Assembly (NCBI GenBank): GCA_902363375.1 | Contig: CABIZX010000001.1 | Coordinates: 248,001-312,000 of the forward strand | DNA: 64,000 nt | DNA from: Clostridiaceae bacterium | GTDB taxonomy: Bacteria > Bacillota > Clostridia > Clostridiales > Clostridiaceae | Direction of reading: 5' to 3' | Part shown: piece after piece, positions 18,597 to 28,408 of the stretch | Position numbering within the stretch: the stretch's first letter is position 1 | Layout: each line of letters begins with the position of its first letter | Made by a program: the position numbers and the translations under genes | The notes under the pieces: model-generated | Database searches by the model: none | What the model saw: the letters and a program-made list of their open reading frames with translations, nothing else | Told to the model about the DNA's origin: nothing

Positions 18597-20357
18597 ATGA
18601 AAAAATTTAAATTTAAGTGGAAACTTAAATTGCAAACAAAGATAATCGCCATATTAGTTTTAGTATCCATTATAACTACATCTACGATGATGGTTGCAGT
18701 TTCAGGATTCTTAAGAGACATGGTCATAGACAAGTACGCAGTATATGGACAGGGTATACTAAACACAATAATTAGTGAAATAGATATAAATAAATTCGAA
18801 GATGTAGTTAAAAAACAAGATGATTCTCTTGAGTATTATGAGGAGCTTCGTTCTTATCTATCAACAATAAGAGAAGCGAATAATTTAAGCTATTTATTTA
18901 CTGAAAGTAAGGATTCAGAAGGAAATCCAATGTATATAATAGATGGTAGAGAGAAGAATGAAGAGGATTTTTTACCTTTAGGAAAGCGAATTTCAGAAGG
19001 AGACTTTATAGAAAATCCAGAGGATGTAGCAGCCAGATACTCCGGAAATACTGGGTATTTTTATAATGAAGATAAGATGGATGGACCTTTTATATCATGC
19101 TATGCTCCAATAAAGGATAGTCAAGGAAAGCAAATAGCAGTAATATCTTGTGACTTTTATATGAAGAATTTAAATAAAGAAGTTAATTCTAATCGAAGCT
19201 ATATGGGAATGGTACAAGGTATTAGCATATCTATCCTTATAGTTGTATTACTTATATTACTTCATTTAATTGTATTAAAACCACTAGAAAAAGTAGAAAA
19301 ATACATAAACTTATTAGCTACTGGAGATCTTTCTCAAGATATAGATAAAGGACTAGTAAATAAAACAGATGAAGTTGGAGAAATTGCTAATGCAATATCA
19401 ACAATGAGAAGTTCAATAAAAAATATTTTATTATCTGTAAATAATGAATCAAATAATATGGTTGTAGAAATAAATGGTGCTAGTGATCAGATAGAGATTT
19501 TAGTTGATTCTCTAGATGAAATAAATTCAACAACCCAACAACTAACTAATGCTATGGATGATACAGCAGCTTCAGCAGAAGAGTTAAATGCTAATTTCTC
19601 AGAAATAAATACTGCAATTCAAGCTGTAAGCAAAAAAGCAGAAGAAGGATCAACCTTAGCTTGTGAAGTTACTAGTAGAGCTGAAAAATTGAAGAATCAG
19701 GCTCTAGATACTAAAGAGTTAACATATAATGTTAAAGGAGATATAGATTCTAAGCTACAAGATGCAATAGTTAAATCACAAGCAGTCACTAAGATAAGCA
19801 CTTTAACTGATGAAATTCTTGAAATAACATCTCAAACAAATCTATTAGCATTAAATGCAAGTATAGAAGCAGCAAGAGCTGGAGAAGTAGGAAAAGGATT
19901 TGCTGTAGTTGCTGATGAAATTAGAAAATTAGCAGAGAAATCAGGTGAAACAGCTAATCAGATAACGGCGATAACAGAGGAGGTTATAGGGGCAGTAGAT
20001 AACCTTGTAGAGAGTTCAAAATCAGCCCTTTCATTTATTGATACTAATATAATTAAAGAATATGATATGTTATTAACGACTAGTGAGCAATATAATGAGG
20101 ATGCAGATAAGATAAGTGATATTACTGCTGACTTAAGTAGTGTTGCACAGGAAGTTACTTCTTCTATTGAAACTATGTTAGAAGTAGTTGGGAATGTAGC
20201 AGAAGCCACATCAGAATGTGCTTCAGGAGTACTTTCAATATCAAAAGAGTCTAGTAATATAAAAGAAAAATCTGATAATTTATTAGAAAATACCATAAAA
20301 GTAAAATCAAGTACTGAAAGTTTAGAGGAATCTGTATCTAAGTTTAAAGTAGAATAA
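18597..20357 (+). CDS. Methyl-accepting chemotaxis protein
   Basis: 586-residue transmembrane chemoreceptor. Membrane helix 1 at about residues 17-39; an extracellular sensory domain of about 165 residues with a Cache-like pattern; helix 2 at about 204-226; HAMP from about 228 to 283; then a cytoplasmic signalling domain whose tip contains [47 protein letters not shown], the conserved CheA/CheW contact region. AAGGAG stands 9 nt before the ATG. No che genes are nearby. The ligand cannot be predicted. Confidence 0.93.
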   Translation: MKKFKFKWKLKLQTKIIAILVLVSIITTSTMMVAVSGFLRDMVIDKYAVYGQGILNTIISEIDINKFEDVVKKQDDSLEYYEELRSYLSTIREANNLSYLFTESKDSEGNPMYIIDGREKNEEDFLPLGKRISEGDFIENPEDVAARYSGNTGYFYNEDKMDGPFISCYAPIKDSQGKQIAVISCDFYMKNLNKEVNSNRSYMGMVQGISISILIVVLLILLHLIVLKPLEKVEKYINLLATGDLSQDIDKGLVNKTDEVGEIANAISTMRSSIKNILLSVNNESNNMVVEINGASDQIEILVDSLDEINSTTQQLTNAMDDTAASAEELNANFSEINTAIQAVSKKAEEGSTLACEVTSRAEKLKNQALDTKELTYNVKGDIDSKLQDAIVKSQAVTKISTLTDEILEITSQTNLLALNASIEAARAGEVGKGFAVVADEIRKLAEKSGETANQITAITEEVIGAVDNLVESSKSALSFIDTNIIKEYDMLLTTSEQYNEDADKISDITADLSSVAQEVTSSIETMLEVVGNVAEATSECASGVLSISKESSNIKEKSDNLLENTIKVKSSTESLEESVSKFKVE

Positions 20358-20379
20358 ATTTAATAGTATTATTTATAAA

Positions 20380-20425
20380 GGTAGCTATCTCAAGATAATT
20401 AAAATTTTATATTGAGATAGCTACC
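20380..20425 (+). terminator. Terminator of the chemoreceptor gene
   Basis: Perfect 14-bp stem GGTAGCTATCTCAA / TTGAGATAGCTACC; the T-tail is poor (TCTATATAG). Confidence 0.6.
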
Positions 20426-20448
20426 TCTATATAGTTAGAATTACAATA

Positions 20449-20546
20449 GGTTTTTAGAATCAGAGGAGTTATGTGCATATAAAATTCTTGAGAGTTTTGA
20501 TATTGTACAATCTACTTTATCTTATTATATGAAAGTGTTAAAATAG
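20449..20546 (+). pseudogene. ArsR-family regulator fragment
   Basis: The plus strand reads RFLESEELCAYKILES followed by FDIVQSTLSYYMKVLK and then a stop. This matches the recognition-helix region of ArsR-type repressors (usual pattern: ELC, then QPTLSHHMKVL). Only about 30 residues remain, with no start codon or C-terminus: a relic. Confidence 0.5.
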
Positions 20547-20700
20547 TAAATTTCCTTATACTCTCTCGGAGATATAAATCTTAAAATTGAATGTAGCCTT
20601 TTGCACTAATACTTTGCATACATACATGTTCTTTACGTACATGAAATGCCTATTATAGGTATTGAAAGTAAAATTATAGCTAAGGAATATATGATATAAT

Positions 20701-21034
20701 TTAAGAGGTGGTTACATTGTTTGGGTATAAATACTTATTTTGTGCATTATAATCAAACTTCCTATCCTTTAGAAAGTTATAGTAGATATTAGGTGACATC
20801 TCAAATTTTCTTAACAGTCATCGTATGCCAAATTCAGAATGATATTCTTGGATATAATAATCTTTGTTCACTCTTTGTAGGGTTAGTTTAGCATTCTTGG
20901 TGGTATAATTTTACCCAATTACATATTGTAGCTTTATTAACTCCATATTCCCTTGAAAGACTTAATAATTTCCTTCCATCATCAAAGTGTAAACGTATAA
21001 CTTAATATTTAAATTCATCTTTATACTTTCCCAT
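20701..21034 (-). pseudogene. Decayed IS3-family transposase (OrfA and start of OrfB)
   Basis: Minus strand from 21034: MGKYKDEFKY, stop, then VIRLHFDDGRKLLSLSREYG and VNKATICNWVKLYHQE, stop (20888-20890). This is the helix-turn-helix of IS3 OrfA with an in-frame stop after codon 10. Further on EYHSEFGIR, stop, LLRKFEMSPNIYYNFLK resembles the OrfB start (usual pattern: FP, then LC, then GVSRSTYY). No element ends were found. The flanking 20547-20700 and 21035-21308 hold no gene I can support; a short open stretch reading KDRPAASCHKKCLELFKQGV (ending at about 21231) is unassigned. Confidence 0.6.
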
Positions 21035-21308
21035 AGTATACCTCATTTCTCTAATTTGATTATATTATTTATTAGACTGAGATGTTACAACTTAAGTATA
21101 TCAGGTCAAAGACTGTACTAATGGTAGGGAATGTGCAAATGCCAACGAAAGATAGACCAGCAGCATCTTGTCACAAAAAATGTCTAGAATTGTTCAAGCA
21201 AGGTGTTAAAAAAATAAGTAGTTATTATTAAAATATAAAAATAAAAATCTGTCTCATGGTTATAGTTAAAAATAAAATCTGAAAATATTAAAAAAGTAGG
21301 TGGAAAGT

Positions 21309-23213
21309 ATGAAAAAAAGAGAAGCTAAAATGACTGTATTTAGTAAAAGAATAATACTTAGTTTTATACTTATAGTTATGGTTTTAACATCGACATCTTG
21401 CACTAGTTCAGATAAAACTGAAAAAAAGAATCTTAAAAGATCCCAAGATACAGAGTTTGCATCAGATAGTGGAGTTAGAATAGAAAAATTAAGTGAAGTT
21501 CAGCAGAAGAATTTGCATACTTTAGCAAAGGTCTGGGGATTTTCTAAGTATCGTCATCCAGATATTACAGCGGGAAATATTAATTGGGATGCAGAATTAT
21601 TTAGAGTTATGCCAAAGGTACTTGAGGCAACCACCATGGAAGAAGCTGGAGATATCATGGCTGTATGGTTAAATCAGTTTCCCTTTGAGGTTAATACACT
21701 TAGTGAAGAACAGGAGGCTCTATATCATCAAGTAGAAAAGAAGGCATACTTAGATGTAGAATTTTCATGGATAAAAAATAGACAAGTTCTCGGGGATAAC
21801 CTTGCTGACTATCTTGAAAATTTATCAATGGTAAAAGTAACTGATAATGATAATGGATATGCTGTTTTTGGAGAAGAGAATATTATTAATGTATCTTCGG
21901 ATTCTTTTATGGACAATTCTATTAAATATGAAGACACAGGGATGAGATTGCTTGGATTGTTTCGTTATTGGAATGTTATAGAATATTTTTATCCATATAA
22001 AAATCTCATGGATGAAGATTGGGATCAAGTACTTTATGACAAGATTCATGAGTTAGCACTTCAAAGTGATAAGGAATCATATGTATTATCCATTGCAAAT
22101 CTTACCACATATATTCATGATTCTCATGGATTTTTTAATGATAACTTTAAGGTGCTACAGCAACACTTTGGAGCATACAAAGCAAAAGCATCAATATTTA
22201 ATATAGATGGTCAGATTGTCATTGCTGGCAGGGAAGATAAGTCCCCTTTAAAGATAGGAGACATTGTAGTAGCTATTGATGGAACTACTATAGAAAAGAT
22301 ACTAGAGGAGTGCAACAAATATATATCAGTATCAGATAAAAATCATTTTACAAATGCTTTTGATTATTACCTTTTGCGTTCTACAAAAGAAATAGCTGAA
22401 ATAGAGGTAATAAGAAATGATGAAAAGCTGACCTTGAATGTTCCATGCTATTATAATAGTAATTATGATGTAAAAAGACTGGGGCAGGATGAGAAAAGTG
22501 GATTAGTGATAGACAAAAAAATAGGCTATATTAATATAAGTACACTTAAAGGTGGAGATTTAGATAAATTAATGAAAAAATTTAAAGGCACAGAAGGATT
22601 GATTATTGATGCACGATTTGATAATGCAAAAATGAGTGAATATATAAAATTTATTAATTATCCTATAGGAGAATATATAAAACCTGAAAGTTCTGAGTAT
22701 CAACAATTTTATGTAAGTAATAGTTTCGAACCAGGGAAATTTATCAAGTCAACCAGTAATAGTTCAGGAAGAGGATTCATAGAGGAACAATTGGACACAG
22801 GTTTTGATTCAATTACATTTAGCAAAATATTTGATAACGGCATTATTAGAACCATATCAGGCAAAGTAAAAAATAGATATCAGTATAATGGTAAGGTAAT
22901 CATACTGATGAATGAATGTACGCAAAGCTATTTGGAGACAATGGTTATGTCTTTTATGGATGCACCAAACGCAACGGTAATAGGAACTCCTTCTGCAGGA
23001 GCTAATGGAAATGTAATAAACATTACACTTCCAGGTGGGATACAGACATCTATATCAGGATTAGCAGTAACATATATGGATGGAAGTCAGACTCAAAGAA
23101 TAGGTCTTAAACCTGATATAACTGTAAAACAAACTGTTAAAGGAATTGCAGAGAGTAGGGATGAAGTTATAGAAAAAGCAATAGAGTTAATCACAAAACC
23201 AGAGAGTAAATAG
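21309..23213 (+). CDS. S41 family peptidase, putative lipoprotein
   Basis: 634 residues. The N-terminal signal (hydrophobic residues 14-28, ending LTSTSC) suggests a lipoprotein, although the lipobox is not ideal. Residues about 55-110 (LHTLAKVWGFSKYRHPDI) form the N-terminal segment found in large S41 enzymes. A PDZ-like segment follows (SPLKIGDIVVAIDGTTIEKI), then the C-terminal S41 core. NECTQSYLETMVM has Ser followed by Glu three residues later, in the place of the usual catalytic Ser, and GTPSAGANGNV follows. Predicted serine endopeptidase outside the membrane. The ATG at 21309 is preceded by AGGTGG. Confidence 0.8.
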   Translation: MKKREAKMTVFSKRIILSFILIVMVLTSTSCTSSDKTEKKNLKRSQDTEFASDSGVRIEKLSEVQQKNLHTLAKVWGFSKYRHPDITAGNINWDAELFRVMPKVLEATTMEEAGDIMAVWLNQFPFEVNTLSEEQEALYHQVEKKAYLDVEFSWIKNRQVLGDNLADYLENLSMVKVTDNDNGYAVFGEENIINVSSDSFMDNSIKYEDTGMRLLGLFRYWNVIEYFYPYKNLMDEDWDQVLYDKIHELALQSDKESYVLSIANLTTYIHDSHGFFNDNFKVLQQHFGAYKAKASIFNIDGQIVIAGREDKSPLKIGDIVVAIDGTTIEKILEECNKYISVSDKNHFTNAFDYYLLRSTKEIAEIEVIRNDEKLTLNVPCYYNSNYDVKRLGQDEKSGLVIDKKIGYINISTLKGGDLDKLMKKFKGTEGLIIDARFDNAKMSEYIKFINYPIGEYIKPESSEYQQFYVSNSFEPGKFIKSTSNSSGRGFIEEQLDTGFDSITFSKIFDNGIIRTISGKVKNRYQYNGKVIILMNECTQSYLETMVMSFMDAPNATVIGTPSAGANGNVINITLPGGIQTSISGLAVTYMDGSQTQRIGLKPDITVKQTVKGIAESRDEVIEKAIELITKPESK

Positions 23214-23612
23214 CAATAGTTCAAAATAATTAAGGAAAAGTAAAATAACATTATGGTAAATAAGGAAAGCATGCTATTGGAGAAGACTTTGTGACTACTT
23301 GGAAGATATTGAGTAGAAATTATAGGGTATTTTACGATTCAACGAATATTGTTTTTACTTATGTGCCTGTATTATTATCTCACTTTTAGAAACAAAGAAG
23401 TAGAGTGGGAGACAGGCATGATTGAAGGGGTAAGATATATAAAAATATGGAATCACCTATGTTATATCATTGAATTCATAATATGAATATATAATCATAT
23501 TATCTAGTATTTTGAAGTTGTAATAATTAAGTAATAAATTTGTAAGTTTTAAGTAATAAATATTAGCCTCATAAGATTTAAAATAGATATATGAACTTAA
23601 GGAGATGGTCTT
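23214..23612. other. Intergenic region without visible gene
   Basis: About 400 bp. An imperfect inverted repeat GTGCCTGT / ACAGGCAT near 23361-23420 could be a terminator for the S41 gene; nothing else is seen. Confidence 0.4.
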
Positions 23613-24290
23613 ATGAGAAAAGTTAAAAAAGCAAGAAGACTTTTATTGAAGTTGCTGATAATAGTTATATTAGGAATGTGTAGCACAACCTATTTAATTA
23701 ATAAACTTCATATGAAATCGGAGGGGTACTTTTTTATTAATGGGTTTAATAAAATATTAGTAAATAAAAATTACATTCTAACTTCAGATTATAAACCTAA
23801 GAATTTGGTTCAGGTAAATATAGATTTTTTACCGGAATCAACAGAAGAGGAAAGGTATATGACGAAGGAATCAGCTGATGCCATAGAAGAAATGGTACAT
23901 GCTGCAGCTCAAGAAGGAGTATATATATATGGCTTATCAGGATATAGATCATATGAAACCCAAAAAAATTTATATGAATATAATGTAGAAACTCAAGGTA
24001 AATCTTATGCTGATAAATACGTAGCAAAAGCTGGAGCTAGTGAGCATCAGTTAGGAGAAGCTATGGATTTAGCAACTAGTTCTGGATGGATATATGAAGG
24101 ATGTCCAGAAGCTAATTGGATAGCTAATAATGCATATAAACATGGGTTTATAGTAAGGTATGAAGAAGGTAAAGAGAACATAACAGGATATAATTATGAA
24201 CCTTGGCATGTAAGATATATAGGTATTGAAATGGCAGAAAAAATTTATAAGGATAAAATTACATTAGAAGAATTTGCAGAAGTGAATTAA
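23613..24290 (+). CDS. VanY-like D-Ala-D-Ala carboxypeptidase (M15B)
   Basis: 225 residues, N-terminal membrane helix (about residues 10-28), extracellular zinc peptidase domain. SGYRSYETQ is the conserved substrate/metal region, SEHQLGEAMDLA holds the first His and Asp zinc ligands, and EPWHVRYIG holds the catalytic Glu and last His ligand. It should trim D-Ala from peptidoglycan stem peptides. No vanA/H/X genes are near, so a role in normal wall maturation is likelier than vancomycin resistance. GGAGATGGTCTT precedes the ATG. Confidence 0.9.
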   Translation: MRKVKKARRLLLKLLIIVILGMCSTTYLINKLHMKSEGYFFINGFNKILVNKNYILTSDYKPKNLVQVNIDFLPESTEEERYMTKESADAIEEMVHAAAQEGVYIYGLSGYRSYETQKNLYEYNVETQGKSYADKYVAKAGASEHQLGEAMDLATSSGWIYEGCPEANWIANNAYKHGFIVRYEEGKENITGYNYEPWHVRYIGIEMAEKIYKDKITLEEFAEVN

Positions 24291-24386
24291 ATTATTAGTA
24301 TAAAAATTAAATATACAGCAAAGATATAAATATATAATTGAATTTTATTTATGTTTTTAGAACTTTCAAAGAATGGAGAGATGTAA

Positions 24387-24992
24387 ATGAAAAAAGTATT
24401 ATACATAAAGGCTAATGTAAAACCTGAGGGAGAGTCAAGAACATATAAGATATCAGATGTATTTGTTGAGGAATATAAAAAAAACAATCCTGAGGATGAG
24501 ATTATAACTTTAGATTTATATAAAGAAAATATAGACTTTCTAAAAGAAAAAGATCTAGAGGCTGTATTTGGACCTAAGAATGAAGAAAGTAGAAATCATC
24601 CTATCTTGAGATATGCATATGAATTTGTAGATGCAGATAAATATATTGTATCTGCACCCATGTGGAATTTAAGCATTCCTGCAATATTAAAAGCATATAT
24701 AGATTATGTAAGTGTAAGTGGAATAACTTTTAAATATACTGCTAGGGGTCCAGTAGGGTTATGTCAAGATAAAAAAGCCATATTTATTTCATCAAGAGGT
24801 GGAGATTACTCTAATGAGATAACTTCAAACTTTGAGATGGGAGAAAGATATATAAAAACTATCTTTACATTCTTTGGAATTACTGATTTTAAAAGTATTG
24901 CAGCAGAGAATTTAGATGTTCAAGGTATCGATGTAAATGACATTTTGGATAAAGCTAAAAAAGAAGCTAAGGAGATGGCAAAAGAATTTTAG
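24387..24992 (+). CDS. azoR: FMN-dependent NADH-azoreductase
   Basis: 201-residue flavodoxin-fold quinone reductase/azoreductase; cytoplasmic FMN enzyme passing two electrons from NADH to quinones or azo dyes. Visible: the N-terminal phosphate-binding region (KANVKPEGESRTYKISD), PMWNLSIPAILKAYIDYV with the usual P-M-W-N-x-x-x-P motif, and FISSRGGDYS. GGAGAGATGTAA is upstream of the ATG. Single gene closed by its own terminator. Confidence 0.88.
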   Translation: MKKVLYIKANVKPEGESRTYKISDVFVEEYKKNNPEDEIITLDLYKENIDFLKEKDLEAVFGPKNEESRNHPILRYAYEFVDADKYIVSAPMWNLSIPAILKAYIDYVSVSGITFKYTARGPVGLCQDKKAIFISSRGGDYSNEITSNFEMGERYIKTIFTFFGITDFKSIAAENLDVQGIDVNDILDKAKKEAKEMAKEF

Positions 24993-25004
24993 AGGAATAA
25001 AATT

Positions 25005-25041
25005 AGGAGAATTACTATTATCAAGAGTAATTCTCCTTTTA
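25005..25041. terminator. Terminator after azoR, possibly bidirectional
   Basis: 12-bp stem AGGAGAATTACT / AGTAATTCTCCT with a 9-nt loop and a T-rich tail; convergent with the spore photoproduct lyase gene. Confidence 0.8.
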
Positions 25042-25091
25042 TATTTATATTTTAACCGGAAAGTATCATTAGGGATAATTTATACTCTTAT

Positions 25092-26114
25092 TTAAATTAT
25101 ATACTTTATAACTGCATTATTAAAAATAGAGTTTATTTCAGTGGTGAAAAATTCTTTCATCTCAGCTAATTGCTCTTTAGTATATACATATTTACCATAA
25201 CCAAACTGACCATATTTATATTTTCTCTCTTCGTCAACCATAGGAAGAGTGGTTTCTGGAAAGACTTCTAGTATTATGTTTTTAGCTCTAGGGGTATATC
25301 TGTGAGATATCATTTCGAAAGTAATTGGCTTAATTAAATTCTCTGGAAGCCTATTTCTAAGATTCATTAATAGTTGTTTATAATCACTTTTCCAATTTTC
25401 ATATAGAAAGACTGGAGCTATAATAAATCCTATAGGATATCTAGCATTAGCAATTTTTACACTAGCTTCTATTCTTTTATCTATGGGGGAGGTTCTGTTT
25501 TCAAAATCGGTAATTACCTTATCAGTGTTTAAAGTAAAACGGATTTCAGTATGCCCTTTGTGTTCTATATCTAATAAACTATCCACATCACTAAACTTTG
25601 TAACAAAGCGAAATCTTCCATATTCACTATCGGCAAAGAATTCTATAGTGGTTTTAAGACTATTAGTATAAGGCTCTATAGGTATAGGATCAGAGGTAGC
25701 AGAGCCTTCAAATAAAGTTTTAGAAGGTAATCTTTCTAATATATATTCGTTTGCTTGATTTAAAATATCATCTGTGTTTACATTGACTTTTATATAAGGT
25801 TTATCACCGAGATTTGTATTTAAATAACAATATTGACAATGAGCAATACAACCAGATATAAGAGGAAGTTGCCAATTGGCAGAAGGTTTACAGGACTGAA
25901 ACTTACTCCTTTTTTTTATACCTACAACTAAAGTATCCTTACCGGCACGATAAAAGCTATGCAAATCTTCTTCAGGAATTTTTTCTTTAATCTTATTAGA
26001 AGTTAATTTTATTATTTCTATATTTTTATTATCTTTAAAGGTATTATAAATAGTTTTACCTATTTCATAATCTAAGCTTCCTCTTTCAAACAAGATTCTC
26101 TTGGGAATAAACAT
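25092..26114 (-). CDS. splB: Spore photoproduct lyase
   Basis: Radical SAM DNA-repair enzyme that reverts the spore photoproduct (5-thyminyl-5,6-dihydrothymine) during germination; 340 residues, the usual length. Cluster motif CIAHCQYC gives Cys89, Cys93 and Cys96, followed by the family stretch YLNTNLGDKPYIKV. In Bacillus-type enzymes the H-donor cysteine lies in an EAACTSD context; here that stretch is EGSATSD, so Ala139 replaces it, while Cys75 (KFQSCKPSA) occupies a position that is Ser in the Bacillus protein. This enzyme marks the host as a spore former. Confidence 0.93.
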   Translation of the reverse strand: MFIPKRILFERGSLDYEIGKTIYNTFKDNKNIEIIKLTSNKIKEKIPEEDLHSFYRAGKDTLVVGIKKRSKFQSCKPSANWQLPLISGCIAHCQYCYLNTNLGDKPYIKVNVNTDDILNQANEYILERLPSKTLFEGSATSDPIPIEPYTNSLKTTIEFFADSEYGRFRFVTKFSDVDSLLDIEHKGHTEIRFTLNTDKVITDFENRTSPIDKRIEASVKIANARYPIGFIIAPVFLYENWKSDYKQLLMNLRNRLPENLIKPITFEMISHRYTPRAKNIILEVFPETTLPMVDEERKYKYGQFGYGKYVYTKEQLAEMKEFFTTEINSIFNNAVIKYII

Positions 26115-26374
26115 TAAGTTCTTTAGTAGAAGTAATAAACTTCATACTAAAGTTCACCTCCTTTATATGTAATAGAATTATTCTTCACTTAGCTATTAAT
26201 ACTATGCATATAAGTTTAAATGAGGTTTCTAAAAAACTTTTTAATTAGGGGAAAGAATTGTATCTTTACTTTTAGACAAGATAATTTATAAAAGTGACTT
26301 TAAGAGAAGAATAAGAATAAATTTCTAATTATATTGAAACAATAACAGAGAAATAAATTTTAGGAGGCATTTAT

Positions 26375-26686
26375 ATGACAAAATTAAAATGTGATGCATG
26401 TAGTTGTGCATATAATAACGATTATTATTGTTGTATTAATTCTATTCAAGTAGGGGGAAAGGAAGCTACCCATAAATCATCTACTTGCTGTGATAGTTTC
26501 GAGAAACAAACAGGAGCAATGTCAAATTATAATCAAACACCAACTCCAGAGATGGTAGTTGGTTGTAAAGCTACTAATTGTGTTTATAATGAAGATTGTA
26601 AATGTGAAGCTTCAGAAATTTGTATTTGTGGAGACCATGCATGTAAAGCGAGAGAAACAGAGTGTGGTACATTTCAGTGTAAATAG
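26375..26686 (+). CDS. DUF1540 domain-containing cysteine-rich protein
   Basis: 103 residues with 16 cysteines in two copies of the DUF1540 module: CDACSCAYNNDYYCCINSIQ near the N-terminus and CKATNCVYNEDCKCEASEI in the second half, joined by a Pro/Asn-rich linker. The Cys spacing suggests metal binding. No signal peptide. TTAGGAGG lies 9 nt before the ATG. Function unknown; the family is common in spore-forming Clostridia. Confidence 0.85.
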   Translation: MTKLKCDACSCAYNNDYYCCINSIQVGGKEATHKSSTCCDSFEKQTGAMSNYNQTPTPEMVVGCKATNCVYNEDCKCEASEICICGDHACKARETECGTFQCK

Positions 26687-26715
26687 ATAAGATATTACAA
26701 ATGAATATTTAAATT

Positions 26716-26774
26716 AAGCTACTACTATGAAGATTAGGAATAAATTCAGATAATTTTTATAGTAGTAGCTTTTT
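26716..26774 (+). terminator. Terminator of the DUF1540 gene
   Basis: 13-bp stem AAGCTACTACTAT / ATAGTAGTAGCTT followed by TTT. Confidence 0.75.
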
Positions 26775-26930
26775 ATGTATATAAGTGTTTAAATAGTAAA
26801 ATATATATGTAGGAAAATAGATATATTGTAATAATTCAGATATTGAGATATGATGAAATAAAGGGGATTAACATGAAAATGTAAAAAAATTTCATAATAG
26901 CTTATGGGTTGAATTAAGGAGGAGATGCGT

Positions 26931-27782
26931 TTGAAAAAAGAAATTAAAGATTACATTGTAATAACTTTTGGACTAGTTTTAATAGCTATGGGAATTCATT
27001 TTTTTCTGGTTCCGCACAATTTAGCAGCTGGAGGACTTACCGGTCTTGCAATGGTAATAAATCATTATATACCGGTTCTTAGTATAGGTACAATAATGCT
27101 TATAGGAAATGTATTTTTCTTAATAATAGGCTTTATTTTTATAGGAAAAGCATTTGGAACGAAAACTATATATGCTAGTCTTATGCTTTCAATAATAATA
27201 TCTATTTTAGAAAAAATAGCACCTGTTAGTGAACCAATCTCACAAGATATACTTTTAAATCTAATTTTTGGTATATTAATTGGGGCTATAGGTATGGCTA
27301 TAGTATTTAATAAAAATGCATCTACAGGAGGAACTGACATACCGGCAAAAATATTAAATAAGTATGCTCATTTAGATATAGGAAAAGGTCTTTTAATAAT
27401 AGATTTTATTGTAACTATGCTTGCGATTATAGCTTTTGGAGCTACTACAGGAATGTATGCTCTTCTTGGAGTTATAATCAATGGATCTGTGGTAGACTTT
27501 GTTATAGATGGACTTAATATAACAAAGAGAATAGAAATAATGAGCTCCAAAACTGAAGAAATAAGAAAATTTATCATTGAAGAACTGGATAGAAGTGCTA
27601 CTATTTATCGTGCTGTAGGAGCATATAATTTAGAAAAAAGTGATGTTTTAGTTACAGTATTAGGAAAGAAAGAATTTATTAAACTCAAAAATTTTATAAA
27701 AGAAGTAGATCCTGGTGCTTTTATTATAACTCACAATGTTCATGAGGTTCTAGGTGAGGGGTTTGGAAATATATTAGATTAA
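26931..27782 (+). CDS. YitT family membrane protein
   Basis: 283 residues. Five to six membrane helices in the first 200 residues with the family segments HFFLVPHNLAAGGLTGLAM and NKNASTGGTDIPAKIL; the C-terminal about 80 residues form a soluble DUF2179 domain (MSSKTEEIRKFIIEELDRSAT to FIKEVDPGAFI). Function of the family is not established. The TTG at 26931 is chosen because AGGAGG ends 7 nt before it; the ATG at 26925 abuts that site. Confidence 0.85.
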   Translation: MKKEIKDYIVITFGLVLIAMGIHFFLVPHNLAAGGLTGLAMVINHYIPVLSIGTIMLIGNVFFLIIGFIFIGKAFGTKTIYASLMLSIIISILEKIAPVSEPISQDILLNLIFGILIGAIGMAIVFNKNASTGGTDIPAKILNKYAHLDIGKGLLIIDFIVTMLAIIAFGATTGMYALLGVIINGSVVDFVIDGLNITKRIEIMSSKTEEIRKFIIEELDRSATIYRAVGAYNLEKSDVLVTVLGKKEFIKLKNFIKEVDPGAFIITHNVHEVLGEGFGNILD

Positions 27783-27796
27783 CATCTTCAAGGTTG

Positions 27797-27922
27797 ATGC
27801 ATAATATTATTGCATATAATGGATATGAGGAAGAGTATTATACAAAAGTAAAACCCACTGATGCTTTTGATGGATTAATATTCATTAGAGAGATCAATGC
27901 TATAAATAAATTAAAATATTAA
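27797..27922 (+). pseudogene. C-terminal gene fragment, unidentified
   Basis: Open stretch of 41 codons reading MHNIIAYNGYEEEYYTKVKP and then TDAFDGLIFIREINAINKLK before the stop. The pattern (aromatic/Pro-rich approach, then DAxIFI, then a short end) resembles the C-terminus of an erythromycin-esterase-type or similar hydrolase, but too little remains to name it. It has no ribosome site, so it is probably the tail of a deleted gene. Confidence 0.4.
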
Positions 27923-27973
27923 ATTCAAATAAAAAACAGATGCACAGCTTGTACATCTGTTTTTTATTTGAAT
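27923..27973. terminator. Bidirectional terminator at the ferredoxin gene
   Basis: Perfect 20-bp inverted repeat (outer part ATTCAAATAAAAAACAGATG) with an 11-nt loop; T-runs on both strands. The minus-strand ferredoxin stop codon lies in its end. Confidence 0.9.
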
Positions 27974-28143
27974 TAGTCTTGAGCTGGAGCACCAACTGGG
28001 CAAACGCTAGCACAAGCACCACATTCGATACAAGAATCAGCATCGATTACATATAATCCATCTCCTGCACTTATGCAGCTTACTGGACATTCAGCTTCGC
28101 AAGCACCACAAGAGATACAAGTATCTGCTATTTTATAAGCCAT
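27973..28143 (-). CDS. 2[4Fe-4S] ferredoxin (clostridial type)
   Basis: 56-residue low-potential electron carrier. Two clusters: [15 protein letters not shown] and [15 protein letters not shown], each CxxCxxCxxxCP. Starts MAYKIADT, the classic clostridial ferredoxin start. AAAGGGGGT lies upstream of the ATG at 28143. It serves pyruvate:ferredoxin oxidoreductase and hydrogenase in this kind of anaerobe. Confidence 0.97.
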   Translation of the reverse strand: MAYKIADTCISCGACEAECPVSCISAGDGLYVIDADSCIECGACASVCPVGAPAQD

Positions 28144-28408
28144 GAAAAAGACCCCCTTTACTATTAAATCATGAATATCATAACATATTATGATATAATA
28201 ATAAAGGGGATTTACATTTAAATATGATAAAGAAAGTAAGAAATAAATACTTTTTATAATTAATAGATAGTTAAATGGGGGTAAATGGAAAAAATATTAA
28301 CATTTATTTAATATTTATAAATTTTAAACCTAACTTACTAGTGTTAGGGAGAAACAAGTGTTAAAATAACTACAATAGAAATTAAAGAAGCTTTATGAGG
28401 TATTGTAA

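Noticed and set aside
23613..24290. Vancomycin resistance determinant
   Set aside because: The protein is VanY-like, but no vanA/vanH/vanX or vanRS genes accompany it; a housekeeping carboxypeptidase is likelier.
27797..27922. Functional small protein gene
   Set aside because: No ribosome site, and the sequence looks like the C-terminal end of a larger enzyme; recorded as a gene fragment.
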